In this document: positions 9,005-17,800 of the stretch, one piece after another
Layout of the letters: the number at the start of each line of letters is the position of its first letter
How positions within the stretch are numbered: position 1 is the stretch's first letter
DNA from: Spartobacteria bacterium
GTDB lineage: Bacteria > Verrucomicrobiota > Kiritimatiellia > RZYC01
DNA length: 64,000 bases
Assembly: GCA_009930475.1 (NCBI GenBank)
Contig: RZYC01000013.1
Span: 1 to 64,000 of the forward strand
Direction: 5' to 3'
Translations under genes and position numbers: made by a program
Notes under the pieces: model-generated
Told to the model about the DNA's origin: nothing
What the model saw: only the letters and a program-made list of their open reading frames with translations
Database searches by the model: none

Positions 9005-9175
9005 GTCTGCGTGTAAATTTGTATTGAATTTGAGATGGTTGTCAACAAATAAATCTAAATATAGACTGGATAAATATGTACATACATGCCTATATTGACA
9101 GATATAAGCAGGATGACGTACACTGAACGATCTTCATTTGCAGACTGTTGTATAATAACTGAGAGGACGTTTCGC

Positions 9176-10573
9176 ATGCCGCTTAAAACGCTAGATGATG
9201 TACGTGGAAGCATTGATGATGAGGTTTTTGCCTCTTCTGATATTTCTACGCCGTTGCCAAAATATCGTATGCCGGAGGAGGAGCACGATCCTCGGCATAT
9301 CTATCAATTGGTTCATGATGAACTGATGCTGGATGGGAATTCCCGTCAAAATTTGGCAACTTTCTGCCAGACTTGGGCCGAGGATGAAGTGCGCAATCTT
9401 ATGAATGAGTGCATGGATAAAAACATGATTGATAAGGATGAATACCCTCAAACGGCAGAAATAGAAACCCGCTGTGTTCATATGCTGGCTGATTTGTGGC
9501 ATGCCCCGTCCGCTTCTGAAACCATTGGTTGTTCTACGACCGGTTCCAGCGAGGCGGCTATGCTGGGCGGACTGGCTATGAAATGGCGTTGGCGGGCCAA
9601 ACAGCAGGCAGCTGGAAGACCATGCGATAAACCTAATCTCATTACTGGGCCGGTGCAGATATGCTGGCATAAGTTTGCTAAATACTGGGATGTTGAGATC
9701 AGAGAAGTGCCCATGGACGGGGAACGGTTGATTCTCAATCCTGACGAAGTGATCAAACGCTGTGATGAAAATACGATCGGTGTCGTGCCGACGCTTGGCG
9801 TCACTTTTACTTGTCAGTACGAGCCTGTAAAGGCGATTGCCGATGCGCTCGATCAGCTTCAGAAGGATTCCGGGTTGGATATACCCATGCATGTAGACGG
9901 AGCGAGCGGTGCCTTTTTAGCACCGTTCTGTGCTCCGGATGTGGTGTGGGATTTTCGTATTGAACGTGTGAAATCTATCAATGTGTCCGGCCATAAATTC
10001 GGGCTTTCTCCGCTGGGGGTGGGATGGGTTGTGTGGCGTGAGAGGGCCGCACTTCCTGAAGATCTGGTTTTTAATGTAAACTATCTGGGAGGCAATATGC
10101 CGACTTTTGCACTGAATTTCTCGCGCCCTGGTGGACAGATTGTTGCGCAATACTATAACATGCTTCGGCTAGGGAAAGAGGGGTATCGGAAGATTCATTT
10201 AAACTGCTATCAAATCGCTCAATATCTGGCGAAGGAAATAGAAGCGATAGGTCCCTTTTCAATGATCTATAACGGTGATCCGCAAGAGGGCATTCCTGCC
10301 CTGTGCTGGCAGACCAAAGAAGGGATTGATCCAGGCTATACATTGTATCAGGTGGATGAGCGGCTGCGTATTCGAGGTTGGCAGGTGCCTGCTTATTCTA
10401 TGCCTGCACACCGTGAAGATTTGGTGGTTCAACGAATTCTTGTACGTCATGGATTCAGTCGCGATATGGCGGATCTGTTACTCGCCGACTTTCGTGTCGC
10501 TATCGAACATTTGAAAGAAAATGCGATGCATACTCCTCCATGTAAACCGAAGGCTGAAGCCTTTCATCATTGA
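9176..10573 (+). CDS. gadB: Glutamate decarboxylase (PLP-dependent)
   Basis: A 465-residue enzyme converting glutamate to GABA and CO2 while consuming a proton. It matches GadA/GadB along its whole length: [33 protein letters not shown]-type segment, [44 protein letters not shown], and the PLP lysine K274 in [20 protein letters not shown] chose the ATG at 9176 because it gives the usual length (E. coli GadB has 466) and is preceded by GAGAGGA; the frame opens at 9086. No glutamate/GABA antiporter (gadC) is adjacent. A role in acid resistance is the family norm and is inferred here. A 10-bp stem hairpin follows at 10584-10609. Confidence 0.95.
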   Translation: MPLKTLDDVRGSIDDEVFASSDISTPLPKYRMPEEEHDPRHIYQLVHDELMLDGNSRQNLATFCQTWAEDEVRNLMNECMDKNMIDKDEYPQTAEIETRCVHMLADLWHAPSASETIGCSTTGSSEAAMLGGLAMKWRWRAKQQAAGRPCDKPNLITGPVQICWHKFAKYWDVEIREVPMDGERLILNPDEVIKRCDENTIGVVPTLGVTFTCQYEPVKAIADALDQLQKDSGLDIPMHVDGASGAFLAPFCAPDVVWDFRIERVKSINVSGHKFGLSPLGVGWVVWRERAALPEDLVFNVNYLGGNMPTFALNFSRPGGQIVAQYYNMLRLGKEGYRKIHLNCYQIAQYLAKEIEAIGPFSMIYNGDPQEGIPALCWQTKEGIDPGYTLYQVDERLRIRGWQVPAYSMPAHREDLVVQRILVRHGFSRDMADLLLADFRVAIEHLKENAMHTPPCKPKAEAFHH

Positions 10574-10583
10574 TTGCAGTCAT

Positions 10584-10609
10584 CGGAGCCGGGATTCAAC
10601 CCGGTTCCG
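10584..10609. terminator. Strong hairpin after glutamate decarboxylase gene
   Basis: A 10-bp stem (CGGAGCCGGG with CCCGGTTCCG, one G-T wobble) and the loop ATTCAA lie 10 bases behind the gadB stop. No T-run follows, so it may be a 3' stabilising hairpin or a weak terminator. The rest of 10610-10801 holds nothing I can identify. Confidence 0.6.
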
Positions 10610-10801
10610 GTATATCTCCAGAATCTGCAGCCAGAGATAAACTATTCCTGCAGTATTTGGGAGTCACGAGTAAATAGTTTACTCTTTAGCCGATTTTCAG
10701 GATATTAACATATCCCGAAGATAAACAAGCGATCGGCGAGAGGCCGTTTTTATCCTGTCGCGCAATGTGATCCTTTATTTATTGCCGCCTGATACGTGGG
10801 G

Positions 10802-11605
10802 TTAGTAAATCTCGCCACCGACGCGAAGTTTTTTTTGCTCGTTTTTCAATTGCAGGGTGACGCCGCTTTCTTCGATCGATAGAACGCGAACCCCTTCTAC
10901 GGTGTTGCTTAGTGAAACCATGGTGCCATTGATAATAGCAATGCCGCTTCTTCCAGAACCTGTGGCCAATACGCCGCTTAATTTGAGTGTCGGCCATTCC
11001 ACCTTTTCCGGGGTTGGCTCCGGTGCAGAAGTCAGTGGTTGGGACATAACGATGGGCTGAAGAGCTGTGTTGTGCTTTTGTTGTGTTCGGGCATTCAGAT
11101 TGGCCTGTTTTGTTGGTGTCGGGGCGGAGGTTGGAACCGAGGTTGGCATCGTCGTCGGTTCGGGTGTCTGTGTATCTGTTACTGCTGCAGATTCCGTGTA
11201 AACCTGCGCTTCTTGATCCCCGATGTCTTTAACTTTCTTTATCAATTTCCCTGCTGTGGAAACAGGATTGCTGGCTACGGTTGCGGGAGTCGGTGATTCT
11301 ACACGTGGCTTTTTATCTGGTTCTTTTTTGTTGGATACCAAGTAGTTGTATAGGTAGAATCCGCTGTATCCGGCACCGGCGATGGCTGCGATGCAAATAA
11401 CTAGCAGCAGTATTCCCGCCATTTTTCCCGATTTAGGTTTTTTTTGTGGCGGAGTGGGAGATGAGGCCGGAGCTGCTGTAGGTGGTGTAGGCGGAGGCGG
11501 GGTGATGGTAATGGGCTGTTTGTCGTTCAGTGGAGGGGGTGCGGGCTGGCCAGATGCCGGATGTTCCGTTGCTTTGCGTCTTAATGCTTCCTGTACTAAA
11601 CTCAT
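10802..11605 (-). CDS. GspB-like type II secretion / pilus accessory protein
   Basis: A 267-residue protein with a short cytoplasmic N-terminus (MSLVQEALRRKA), a proline-rich stretch, one transmembrane helix near residues 62-85, then a long Pro/Thr-rich low-complexity spacer and a compact C-terminal domain of about 60 residues (LKLSGVLATGSGRSGIAIINGTMV...LRVGGEIY). That C-terminal pattern is the periplasmic beta domain of GspB/PilP-type proteins. It is the last gene of a minus-strand group with an ExeA-type ATPase and a PilN-like protein. ExeA-ExeB (GspA-GspB) pairs help secretin assembly by engaging peptidoglycan, so that role is inferred. GAGG precedes the start. Confidence 0.7.
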   Translation of the reverse strand: MSLVQEALRRKATEHPASGQPAPPPLNDKQPITITPPPPTPPTAAPASSPTPPQKKPKSGKMAGILLLVICIAAIAGAGYSGFYLYNYLVSNKKEPDKKPRVESPTPATVASNPVSTAGKLIKKVKDIGDQEAQVYTESAAVTDTQTPEPTTMPTSVPTSAPTPTKQANLNARTQQKHNTALQPIVMSQPLTSAPEPTPEKVEWPTLKLSGVLATGSGRSGIAIINGTMVSLSNTVEGVRVLSIEESGVTLQLKNEQKKLRVGGEIY

Positions 11606-11688
11606 GGTCGCCTCTGTATTCTGTATTGCTTGGGCTGGTTCTTAATAGACTACTGAACTGATGGTAAATAGTGCTTCTGGCTTTGTCA

Positions 11689-12498
11689 TCATAAATAATT
11701 TTTGAGTTCGCTGACAGCCCTCTTTACCTCCATGGAGGTAATGACGATGCGGCCCTTTACGTATCCGGCCATTAATGAGCGGTCACACAGTGTATTGATC
11801 ATGCGCGGGATTCCTTTTGTTTTACGATGCACCATCCGGGATGCTTTTAAATCAAAGCCTACTCCGTTGAATGCTCCAGCCGTTTTCAAACGGTGTGATA
11901 TGTAGAATTGCACTTCCTGAAGTGTCATGGGCTTCAAGTCGCACTGAATCATAATGCGCTGGCGTAGCTGCCGCCATTCGTTACGGCGGATTGTTTTTCG
12001 GAATTCAGGCTGCCCTGACAGGATCAGCTGCATCAACTTATGCTGGTCGGTTTCAAGATTGGACAGCAGTCGTATCTGTTCGAGTACATTGGGCGGTATA
12101 TCCTGTGCTTCATCAATGAAGATGGCCACGTTTTCGCCTCGCAGAAGGCAGTCGAGCAGGTATTCATTAAGTTGCGCGTTTAAATGAAAAAGATCGCTCC
12201 CTTTGGGCTCAATACCCAGATCCGTAAGAATGCATCGCAATAGCTGTGGTGCGGTCAGCCTTGGATTCAAAATCATGGCGGAGCGTGTTTCTTTGGGCAG
12301 CCCAGCCAATACGGCTCGGCATATAGTTGTTTTTCCACAACCAACTTCCCCGGTAAGTGTTATGAATCCTTTTCGTTGTTCTATTCCGTATTTTAGCGAG
12401 TAATAGGCATCTTTATGCTGTTCAGTAAAAAAGAGAAAACGCGGGTCAGGCGTTACATTGAAGGGCATTTCCTTGAGGCCGTAAAAATCAAGATACAT
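11689..12498 (-). CDS. ExeA/GspA-type AAA ATPase
   Basis: A 269-residue AAA ATPase with the ExeA family opening (MYLDFYGLKEMPFNVTPDPRFLF), Walker A GEVGCGKTT (near residues 50-58), Walker B VAIFIDEAQD (near 125-134) and a sensor/helical C-terminal part (IPRMINTLCDRSLMAGYV). ExeA proteins drive assembly of type II secretion or type IV pilus secretins together with ExeB. The C-terminal peptidoglycan-binding and membrane parts of full ExeA (about 550 residues) are absent, so this is the short cytoplasmic form common in many phyla. It sits between the PilN-like and GspB-like genes. Confidence 0.85.
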   Translation of the reverse strand: MYLDFYGLKEMPFNVTPDPRFLFFTEQHKDAYYSLKYGIEQRKGFITLTGEVGCGKTTICRAVLAGLPKETRSAMILNPRLTAPQLLRCILTDLGIEPKGSDLFHLNAQLNEYLLDCLLRGENVAIFIDEAQDIPPNVLEQIRLLSNLETDQHKLMQLILSGQPEFRKTIRRNEWRQLRQRIMIQCDLKPMTLQEVQFYISHRLKTAGAFNGVGFDLKASRMVHRKTKGIPRMINTLCDRSLMAGYVKGRIVITSMEVKRAVSELKNYL

Positions 12499-12522
12499 AT
12501 ATACGACTTGGCGTGGAGGGGG

Positions 12523-13131
12523 TTAGTTAAGTGCTAACTTGCCTTTGCCTGTGATATGGAAGTCGGCAAGTTCAACATGGTTCGTTGATGCCAGTCTCGT
12601 GTAAGAAACCAGATTCATGTTGTCAAAAAAAGCAGAGAGGGACTTGTCTTGTGAGAGTCGGTTGAGATATCGCAGAACGACTTCTTCAGGGACGGCTGCC
12701 GTGACATGACCGGTGAGTTGCAGTGTTACCAGCCAGTTCTGGCTTGGATTGGCATCAGGCTGTTCCGGTAATACAGAGTAAGCTAAGTTTAAAAACTGAA
12801 TCGTTTCAGGGGTTAACCGCTGCATGCGCTGCAGCATTGCTGCGACATCCATGTTTTGGTTTTTCCATTGATCCAGCCGATTGAGGATATCCCTGCTGGC
12901 TTTAATTTGCTTTTCGTGCTCCAGTACGATATCAGCTCGTTTTTGAAGTCGAGCGACTTCTTCGGTTAATTGATTGTATTGGGATTTGGAGCTGGCCATA
13001 TTCATTAAATATATGGGTATGATAATCACCAGGGTGAGACCTATTGTCAATAACGGGGCTACGACCATAAACCGTTTTGTGACGGCCCCCTGATAACGGA
13101 GTTCTGATTTTCGTAGTAGATTTACACGCAT
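12523..13131 (-). CDS. PilN/GspM-like inner-membrane assembly protein
   Basis: A 202-residue protein with a short basic cytoplasmic N-terminus (MRVNLLRKSELRYQG), a transmembrane helix near residues 24-46, a coiled coil (about 50-90, LTEEVARLQKRADIVLEHEKQIKASRDIL) and an alpha/beta periplasmic domain. This bitopic layout matches PilN/PilO or GspM/GspL C-terminal components of pilus and secretion platforms. Sequence recognition is weak, and the call depends on the layout and on the ExeA-GspB genes directly downstream (24 bases). No PilM, PilO or secretin gene is in the window. The operon probably starts in the divergent 120-bp region that holds the palindrome at 13162-13179. Confidence 0.6.
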   Translation of the reverse strand: MRVNLLRKSELRYQGAVTKRFMVVAPLLTIGLTLVIIIPIYLMNMASSKSQYNQLTEEVARLQKRADIVLEHEKQIKASRDILNRLDQWKNQNMDVAAMLQRMQRLTPETIQFLNLAYSVLPEQPDANPSQNWLVTLQLTGHVTAAVPEEVVLRYLNRLSQDKSLSAFFDNMNLVSYTRLASTNHVELADFHITGKGKLALN

Positions 13132-13161
13132 AATTGTTATCCTGCGGCAGATTGAAAATTG

Positions 13162-13179
13162 AATCAGTATTTACTGATT
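13162..13179. promoter_or_regulatory. 18-bp palindrome between divergent operons (candidate operator)
   Basis: AATCAGTA-TT-TACTGATT is a perfect inverted repeat with 8-bp arms. It lies in the short divergent region between the PilN-like gene (minus) and the NFACT-R/dinB pair (plus). Its symmetry suggests a dimeric repressor site; the regulator is unknown. It does not match the E. coli or Gram-positive LexA boxes. Confidence 0.5.
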
Positions 13180-13251
13180 AGGATTAGGAATATACAACGG
13201 CTTATTTTTTGATACAAGGTATATCAGGAGCAATTGAATTAAGGAGAGTCC

Positions 13252-13635
13252 ATGGGGCGATATTACGAATATGATATTGATGGCGAATGGTTGATCCTTG
13301 CAGGGAAAACCGATGCGGATAATGATGAATTATCGCTGCATGTCGCTGGAAAAAGGGATTACTGGTTTCACGTGCATGGGCTTCCTGGCAGCCATGTCAT
13401 CTTGCAGAATCGGGCACAAAAAGGGCTGGATGCGGATAAAGCAATACTAAAAACAGCGGCTGCTGTTGCCGCGTATCACAGCAAAGCCCGTGCGGCCGGG
13501 ATTGTGCCCGTGGACTGTTGCCGTGCAGATTGTGTAAGTAAGCCGCCTCGCGCTAAAGCGGGAACAGTCACGATATGTCGACACACGGTGATCAAGATTC
13601 GTCCCTCCTTGCCGAAGCCCTCTGGTAATGACTGA
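13252..13635 (+). CDS. Stand-alone NFACT-R (DUF814) RNA-binding domain protein
   Basis: A 127-residue protein consisting of only the C-terminal NFACT-R domain known from RqcH/NEMF and fibronectin-binding FbpA proteins. The segments DGEWLILAGKTDADNDELSLHVAGKRDYWFHVHGLPGSHVIL and AAAVAAYHSKAR are diagnostic. In RqcH this domain contacts RNA during ribosome-associated quality control; the single-domain form has no assigned role that I know of. AAGGAG sits seven bases before the ATG. The end overlaps the dinB start by eight bases, so the two are probably co-translated. The unusual Cys-containing stretch (CCRADC) may or may not bind metal. Confidence 0.88.
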   Translation: MGRYYEYDIDGEWLILAGKTDADNDELSLHVAGKRDYWFHVHGLPGSHVILQNRAQKGLDADKAILKTAAAVAAYHSKARAAGIVPVDCCRADCVSKPPRAKAGTVTICRHTVIKIRPSLPKPSGND

Positions 13636-14794
13636 GGAAAGGATTATTGTCCATGTTGACATGGATGCCTTTTATGCAGCAGTAGAGCAGCGTGACCATC
13701 CGGAATATCGGGGTAAACCGGTGATTATCGGCTCTCCGCCCGACCGTCGTGGTGTTGTATCAACCTGTTCTTATGAGGCGCGGAGGTTCGGGGTTAAATC
13801 AGCCATGCCGTCATCGGAGGCGGGACGTAGATGTCCTCAGGGTATCTTTGTGTCGCCCGACATGAAGCGATATGCCGGAGTGTCGCGGCAGATGTTTGCT
13901 GTATTCGAACAATTTTCACCTTTTGTTGAGCCTCTCTCTATTGATGAGGCCTTTATCGATTTGACGGGTAGTGCACATTTGTTTGGTGGAGCCGTTGCGG
14001 CTGCGGAGTTGATCAAAAAAACGATTTTCGAGCAGCTGGGGCTGACCTGTTCTGTTGGTCTTGCCTGGAACAAATTTCTGGCAAAATTGGCCAGTGATAT
14101 GAATAAACCCGACGGTTTGACGGTCGTACCGCAGGATGTCATTCCCTTTTTAGCGGCTTTACCCGTTCAGCGCATTTGGGGTGTGGGAAAAACGACGGCG
14201 AAAATATTGCTTGATTCAGGATTGGAAACCATTGATTCATTGCAGCGGATTTCGTTGCCAGCACTATCCACTCTGCTGGGTCAGCGTGCTGCGGTTCGAT
14301 TAAAGCAGTTGGCACAGGGACTGGATGATCGCGGATTTGAATTGGAAACGGACGATAAAAGCATGTCCAGAGAGGTTACCTTCAGCACCGACGAGGACGA
14401 CCTCGACGTGCTGCACAACACCTTGCTCATGCTGGTAGACCATGTGGCCGGACGTTTGCGGAAATCTGGAAAATATGCAGGCGGAATCCAGATCAAACTG
14501 CGTTGGAAAGGATTTGAAACACTAACGCGTCAGAGTTCCTTTTCAGTCCCTGTCGCGGACGTGTTTACATTGATGGACGAGGCGAAAAGACTATTTGACC
14601 GAATACCCATTACGAAAGCGGTGCGTCTGATCGGATTCGGTGTATATAAACTGTCTGATACATCCTGGGGTCAGATGGACTTATTTCAGGATGAAGCACG
14701 TCGGGATAAACGGGAACATGTCAGTCATACTGTTGATGCTATCCGCGATCGCTTTGGAAAAAACAGCATTCGTGTGGGATGGAACACTCCGTGA
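13628..14794 (+). CDS. dinB: DNA polymerase IV (Y-family)
   Basis: A 388-residue error-prone translesion polymerase. Y-family motifs are clear: HVDMDAFYAAVEQRD (catalytic Asp pair near residues 9-11), STCSYEARRFGVKSAMPSSEA, SIDEAFIDLTG (catalytic Asp-Glu), CSVGLAWNKFLAKLASDMNKPDG, a helix-hairpin-helix region (RIWGVGKTTAKILLDSGLETIDSLQ) and a little-finger domain. The C-terminus ends QMDLF, which resembles a beta-clamp-binding peptide. It overlaps the NFACT-R gene. The upstream palindrome might give damage-dependent control, but no recognisable LexA box is present. Confidence 0.95.
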   Translation: MTEERIIVHVDMDAFYAAVEQRDHPEYRGKPVIIGSPPDRRGVVSTCSYEARRFGVKSAMPSSEAGRRCPQGIFVSPDMKRYAGVSRQMFAVFEQFSPFVEPLSIDEAFIDLTGSAHLFGGAVAAAELIKKTIFEQLGLTCSVGLAWNKFLAKLASDMNKPDGLTVVPQDVIPFLAALPVQRIWGVGKTTAKILLDSGLETIDSLQRISLPALSTLLGQRAAVRLKQLAQGLDDRGFELETDDKSMSREVTFSTDEDDLDVLHNTLLMLVDHVAGRLRKSGKYAGGIQIKLRWKGFETLTRQSSFSVPVADVFTLMDEAKRLFDRIPITKAVRLIGFGVYKLSDTSWGQMDLFQDEARRDKREHVSHTVDAIRDRFGKNSIRVGWNTP

Positions 14795-14899
14795 TGGTTA
14801 TATATAACATAAATATAGACAGACAATATCTAAATATAAGTTTGGCTTGTGCCGTGTATGATGTCATGATGTGATGTTTTTTTGCTGAGGACGGTATAC

Positions 14900-14937
14900 A
14901 AAAAAAAGAACGGGGACCCGTCGGTCACCGCTCTTTT
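14900..14937 (-). terminator. Rho-independent terminator of rpoN
   Basis: Read on the minus strand, AAGAGCGG pairs with CCGTTCTT (one wobble) around an inner GACC/GGTC stem, then runs into eight Ts. It lies about 30 bases behind the rpoN stop. Confidence 0.88.
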
Positions 14938-14965
14938 CGATTTGTGCAGAACAGGTGCAGATGGA

Positions 14966-16465
14966 TTATGCAACCTGTTTTGCACGTCCCTTTTTTTGCT
15001 GTTTTTTGAAGGCTGCCGCACGAGTTTTCGAAGAGGGAAGACCCAGTTCTTCTCTATATTTCGCAACGGTGCGGCGTGCCACTTTAAGTCCTTTTTCTTT
15101 GAGCAGATCTGAAATATCCTGATCGGTGACAGGTGTGGCGGGTTGCTCTTTCAGGATAAGATCATCAATGATATTTTTAATTTTTTCGGGTGTGAAAGCA
15201 GAACCATCGGCGCAGCGGTAGCCGCTTTTGAAGAAATGCTTCATAGGCATCAGGCCGCGCGGGGTTGCGGCATATTTGTTGGAGATGGCGCGACTGACGG
15301 TTGTTTCATGAACGCCGATAATGGCGGCTACTTTGTTCATGGTTAGCGGAGCCATATCGCCGCCGGATGCATTGGTGAAGAAATCTTTTTGAATACGGAT
15401 GATTTCTTTTGATACGCGCAGTAGGGTTTCTTTGCGTTGACTGATGCCGCGCATGAGAAATTGTCCATCGCGAACTTTCTGGCGGATGAAGGCCATGTCG
15501 GATTCTGAGAGATCCTTTTGTTCTAGCAGGCGGCGGATCATGGGGCTGATAGAAAGGCGAGGGATGCTTTCATCATTGACTTCGGCGGTGATTTCTCCGT
15601 CGACGATGCGGATGAAGACATCCGGTTCCACATAGGCGGTCGGTTCGGCGCATATGGCGAGGCCGGGCTCCGGATCAATGGCTTTTATTTCTGCAAACGC
15701 GTCTTCCAGATCGTCGATGTCTACATTCAGGCGTTCAGCGGCATCAGCCCATTTTTTATCGGGAAGTAAATCGAAGCATTCGTGAACCAGTCGATAGGCC
15801 AGAGAATCATGATTCTCAATCTGAAGGAGCAGGCATTCACGCAGGTCTCGGGCCGCGATGCCACTGGGGGAAAGCTGTTGAACGATGGCCAGTGCTTCCT
15901 GAAGGTCTTCACGCGGGGTGTTTAATTCGTCGGCCATAACGGCGAGAGATGTTTGGATGTATCCCCGATTATCCAGCGTACCGATAATTTCCTCAGCAAG
16001 AAGATATTGTTCGTCAGAGAGGTTGAAAGCACCGAGCTGATCCATGAGGGAGCGGTAAAGGGAGGGAGAGGAAACAAGGGAGTCCATCATATAACGATGG
16101 TGTTCATCATCTTCATCAAAGCGGCTTCTGGCTTCATGCTGGCTGCTGTTAAAATCTTCGCGCCATTCCTGGTCGATTTCGGACAGGGTGGCCAACCGGG
16201 CGTCAATATTTTCGTTTTCAAAGGATGTAAGGGCTTCGCTCATATCGCCATCGGCTTTATAGTCCTCTGCATCAAAGCGATCATCCGCATCATAGTCATC
16301 AAGGCCTGCTTCCAGGGCTGGGTTTGTTTCCAGTTCGTGCTGAATCATGCTGGACAGCTCCGTGGTTGGTGTCTGCAAGATGTTTAGCCAATTCAAAAGC
16401 TGCGGAGCGAGGCTTAGGTTTTGTGTGAGCTTCTGGCCCTGATAGAATGTTTGTCCAATATTCAT
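14966..16465 (-). CDS. rpoN: RNA polymerase sigma-54 factor
   Basis: A 499-residue sigma-54. Region I is Gln/Leu-rich (NIGQTFYQGQKLTQNLSLAPQLLNWLNILQ), followed by an acidic region II, the core-binding domain (SPSGIAARDLRECLLLQIE), the HTH (MNKVAAIIGVHETTVSRAISNKYAATPRG) and the C-terminal RpoN box (VARRTVAKYREELGLPSS). I start at the ATG at 16463-16465, which follows AAGGGAG; the frame is open upstream to 16585. A possible -24/-12 promoter for this gene is at 16508-16526. Likely targets in the window are the pilin promoter (43323-43339), with a cognate type of activator at 39833. Confidence 0.96.
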   Translation of the reverse strand: MNIGQTFYQGQKLTQNLSLAPQLLNWLNILQTPTTELSSMIQHELETNPALEAGLDDYDADDRFDAEDYKADGDMSEALTSFENENIDARLATLSEIDQEWREDFNSSQHEARSRFDEDDEHHRYMMDSLVSSPSLYRSLMDQLGAFNLSDEQYLLAEEIIGTLDNRGYIQTSLAVMADELNTPREDLQEALAIVQQLSPSGIAARDLRECLLLQIENHDSLAYRLVHECFDLLPDKKWADAAERLNVDIDDLEDAFAEIKAIDPEPGLAICAEPTAYVEPDVFIRIVDGEITAEVNDESIPRLSISPMIRRLLEQKDLSESDMAFIRQKVRDGQFLMRGISQRKETLLRVSKEIIRIQKDFFTNASGGDMAPLTMNKVAAIIGVHETTVSRAISNKYAATPRGLMPMKHFFKSGYRCADGSAFTPEKIKNIIDDLILKEQPATPVTDQDISDLLKEKGLKVARRTVAKYREELGLPSSKTRAAAFKKQQKKGRAKQVA

Positions 16466-16507
16466 CTTCTTTCTCCCTTTAACTATTTCTGCGAACGGGA
16501 TGAAGTG

Positions 16508-16526
16508 ATGCCTTAAGTGTGCCAAC
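16508..16526 (-). promoter_or_regulatory. Possible sigma-54 promoter of rpoN
   Basis: On the minus strand TTGGCACACTTAAGGCAT has a good -24 element (TTGGCAC) and a GC at -12 with exactly 10 nt between GG and GC. The -12 block is AGGC rather than TTGC. The inferred start near 16498 would give a leader of about 33 nt before the rpoN ATG. Confidence 0.4.
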
Positions 16527-16730
16527 TTTATGGATGAGGAATGAAATATATTGATTCTTGAATATAAAAAGAGAGGTTTACCCATGTTAGCAGGTGATGT
16601 GCCTCAGGATACGATGTTGATAAAAAGCAGGCAGAAATTATTCCGCAGCATGCACAGCGGGGTATGGGCGGCATTGATTGTATAAAATCACAACAGCGGG
16701 AGATGCCGTACATGTCGGATGCTGTAAAAA

Positions 16731-17453
16731 TCAACAGTGGGTGGCATTCAGCGGGTTAGAAAAGAACTGTCGCAGGGTCGCAACAGAAAAATCGGGAAGC
16801 TCCCATTCGTTTTGCGCGCGTCCAACATGTTCGAGATAATGGGCGTCGGAAGATGTGAGAACAAAATACTTATCTCTCAGCTTCAGCGGGTCTTCTGCCA
16901 ACGGGTAATAACGTGTAACTTCTACGGCAGAATAGGGGGCAGGCGGGAGGAATCCAAGTTGAGAAGGAATACTGAAGGCCGTTCGGTCGACATGAGCCGG
17001 GATGAATAATCCATTATGCTCAACGGTAAGCTGCATGACATCATCGATTGTGAGGCTGGTCGCGCCAATCAGCAGTATATCCTCAATGCCTTCGATTTCC
17101 TCCTCTTCATTGACATAGACCTGATCACCGAATTTTTCTGGATTATTCGGAATAGGCATGAGGGCCTGATGAATGATTTCGTAAAACGCCATAGTGGTGT
17201 CGATATCATCGAAAAGAGCCAGCACGTGAGCTTCTTCCTGCGTGGTGACTTCGATACCGGTAAGGCAGGCTAAACCCGCTTTTTTACATAGGTTATAGAA
17301 AGGCGGACAATTTAGTGCGGAATTATGGTCTGTGAGTGCCAGGGCATTCAGTCCACGTCTCTGTGCTGCGGCAACAATGGCAGAAGGAGACATATCCAGC
17401 GATCCGCAAGGCGAAAGGCAGGAATGCATATGCAAATCTGCTCTAAAAAGCAT
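16731..17453 (-). CDS. PHP-domain metal-dependent phosphoesterase
   Basis: A 240-residue polymerase-and-histidinol-phosphatase (PHP) domain protein. Metal ligands are visible in DLHMHSCLSPCG (residues 6-17), LALTDHNSALN, GIEVTTQEEAHVLALF, the HVDR segment and SSDAHYLEHVG near the C-terminus. Such proteins hydrolyse phosphate esters or nucleotides; the substrate is unknown. It is the last gene of a minus-strand group (DRTGG, CBS-HATPase, DRTGG, PHP). I recall similar groups beside iron hydrogenase genes in anaerobes, and here the group is beside ackA-pta, so a role in fermentative metabolism is inferred. Confidence 0.88.
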   Translation of the reverse strand: MLFRADLHMHSCLSPCGSLDMSPSAIVAAAQRRGLNALALTDHNSALNCPPFYNLCKKAGLACLTGIEVTTQEEAHVLALFDDIDTTMAFYEIIHQALMPIPNNPEKFGDQVYVNEEEEIEGIEDILLIGATSLTIDDVMQLTVEHNGLFIPAHVDRTAFSIPSQLGFLPPAPYSAVEVTRYYPLAEDPLKLRDKYFVLTSSDAHYLEHVGRAQNEWELPDFSVATLRQFFSNPLNATHC

Positions 17454-17464
17454 GAGCCGGCTTT

Positions 17465-17800
17465 CTAGCTGGGTTGATCCAGCAACCGCTGAATTTTACA
17501 GGAGGTGATAAACTGATTATCGGGGGTGCGGAAAATCGCTACGTCTTCCTCTTTCGCCGATTCGATCATATCATCGGTAATCGGGCGGTTATTGCAAATC
17601 ATGATGGTGTTGATTCCGGCCAGGGTAGCAACAGCCACCGTATTCTTATGTGCCTGAATGGTCATAAGAATGGAATCAGACGGAGCATTACCCATGACAT
17701 CGCTAAGCAAATCTGATGTGTACGCTGCGACAATATCGGCTTCGGCATCCGGCACGAGAACAGCTTCATAGCCTGCCTGGATCAAATCACTTATTTTCAT
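17465..17800 (-). CDS. DRTGG-domain protein (second copy)
   Basis: A 111-residue protein made up of a single DRTGG-type domain: MKISDLIQAGYEAVLVPDAEADIV...YTSDLLSDVMGNAP...ATLAGINTIMICNNRPITDDMIESAKEEDVAIFRTP. The DRTGG domain is best known as the middle regulatory part of long phosphotransacetylases and beside CBS pairs. I start at the ATG at 17798-17800 (GAGGAG upstream), which overlaps the end of the CBS-HATPase gene by 14 bases; the open frame extends to 18064 in the wrong context. It is paralogous to the 113-residue protein at 18731. No catalytic residue is evident, so a ligand- or partner-binding role is likely. Confidence 0.85.
   Translation of the reverse strand: MKISDLIQAGYEAVLVPDAEADIVAAYTSDLLSDVMGNAPSDSILMTIQAHKNTVAVATLAGINTIMICNNRPITDDMIESAKEEDVAIFRTPDNQFITSCKIQRLLDQPS

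Noticed and set aside
9151-9156. Perfect TATAAT upstream of glutamate decarboxylase as its -10 box
   Set aside because: The implied start would be about 13 nt before the ATG and would cut into the ribosome site; no -35 box fits. I left it unassigned.
16680-16730. Terminator for the PHP cassette
   Set aside because: The possible stem (ACAGC...GCTGT) has large internal mismatches and lacks a proper T-run.
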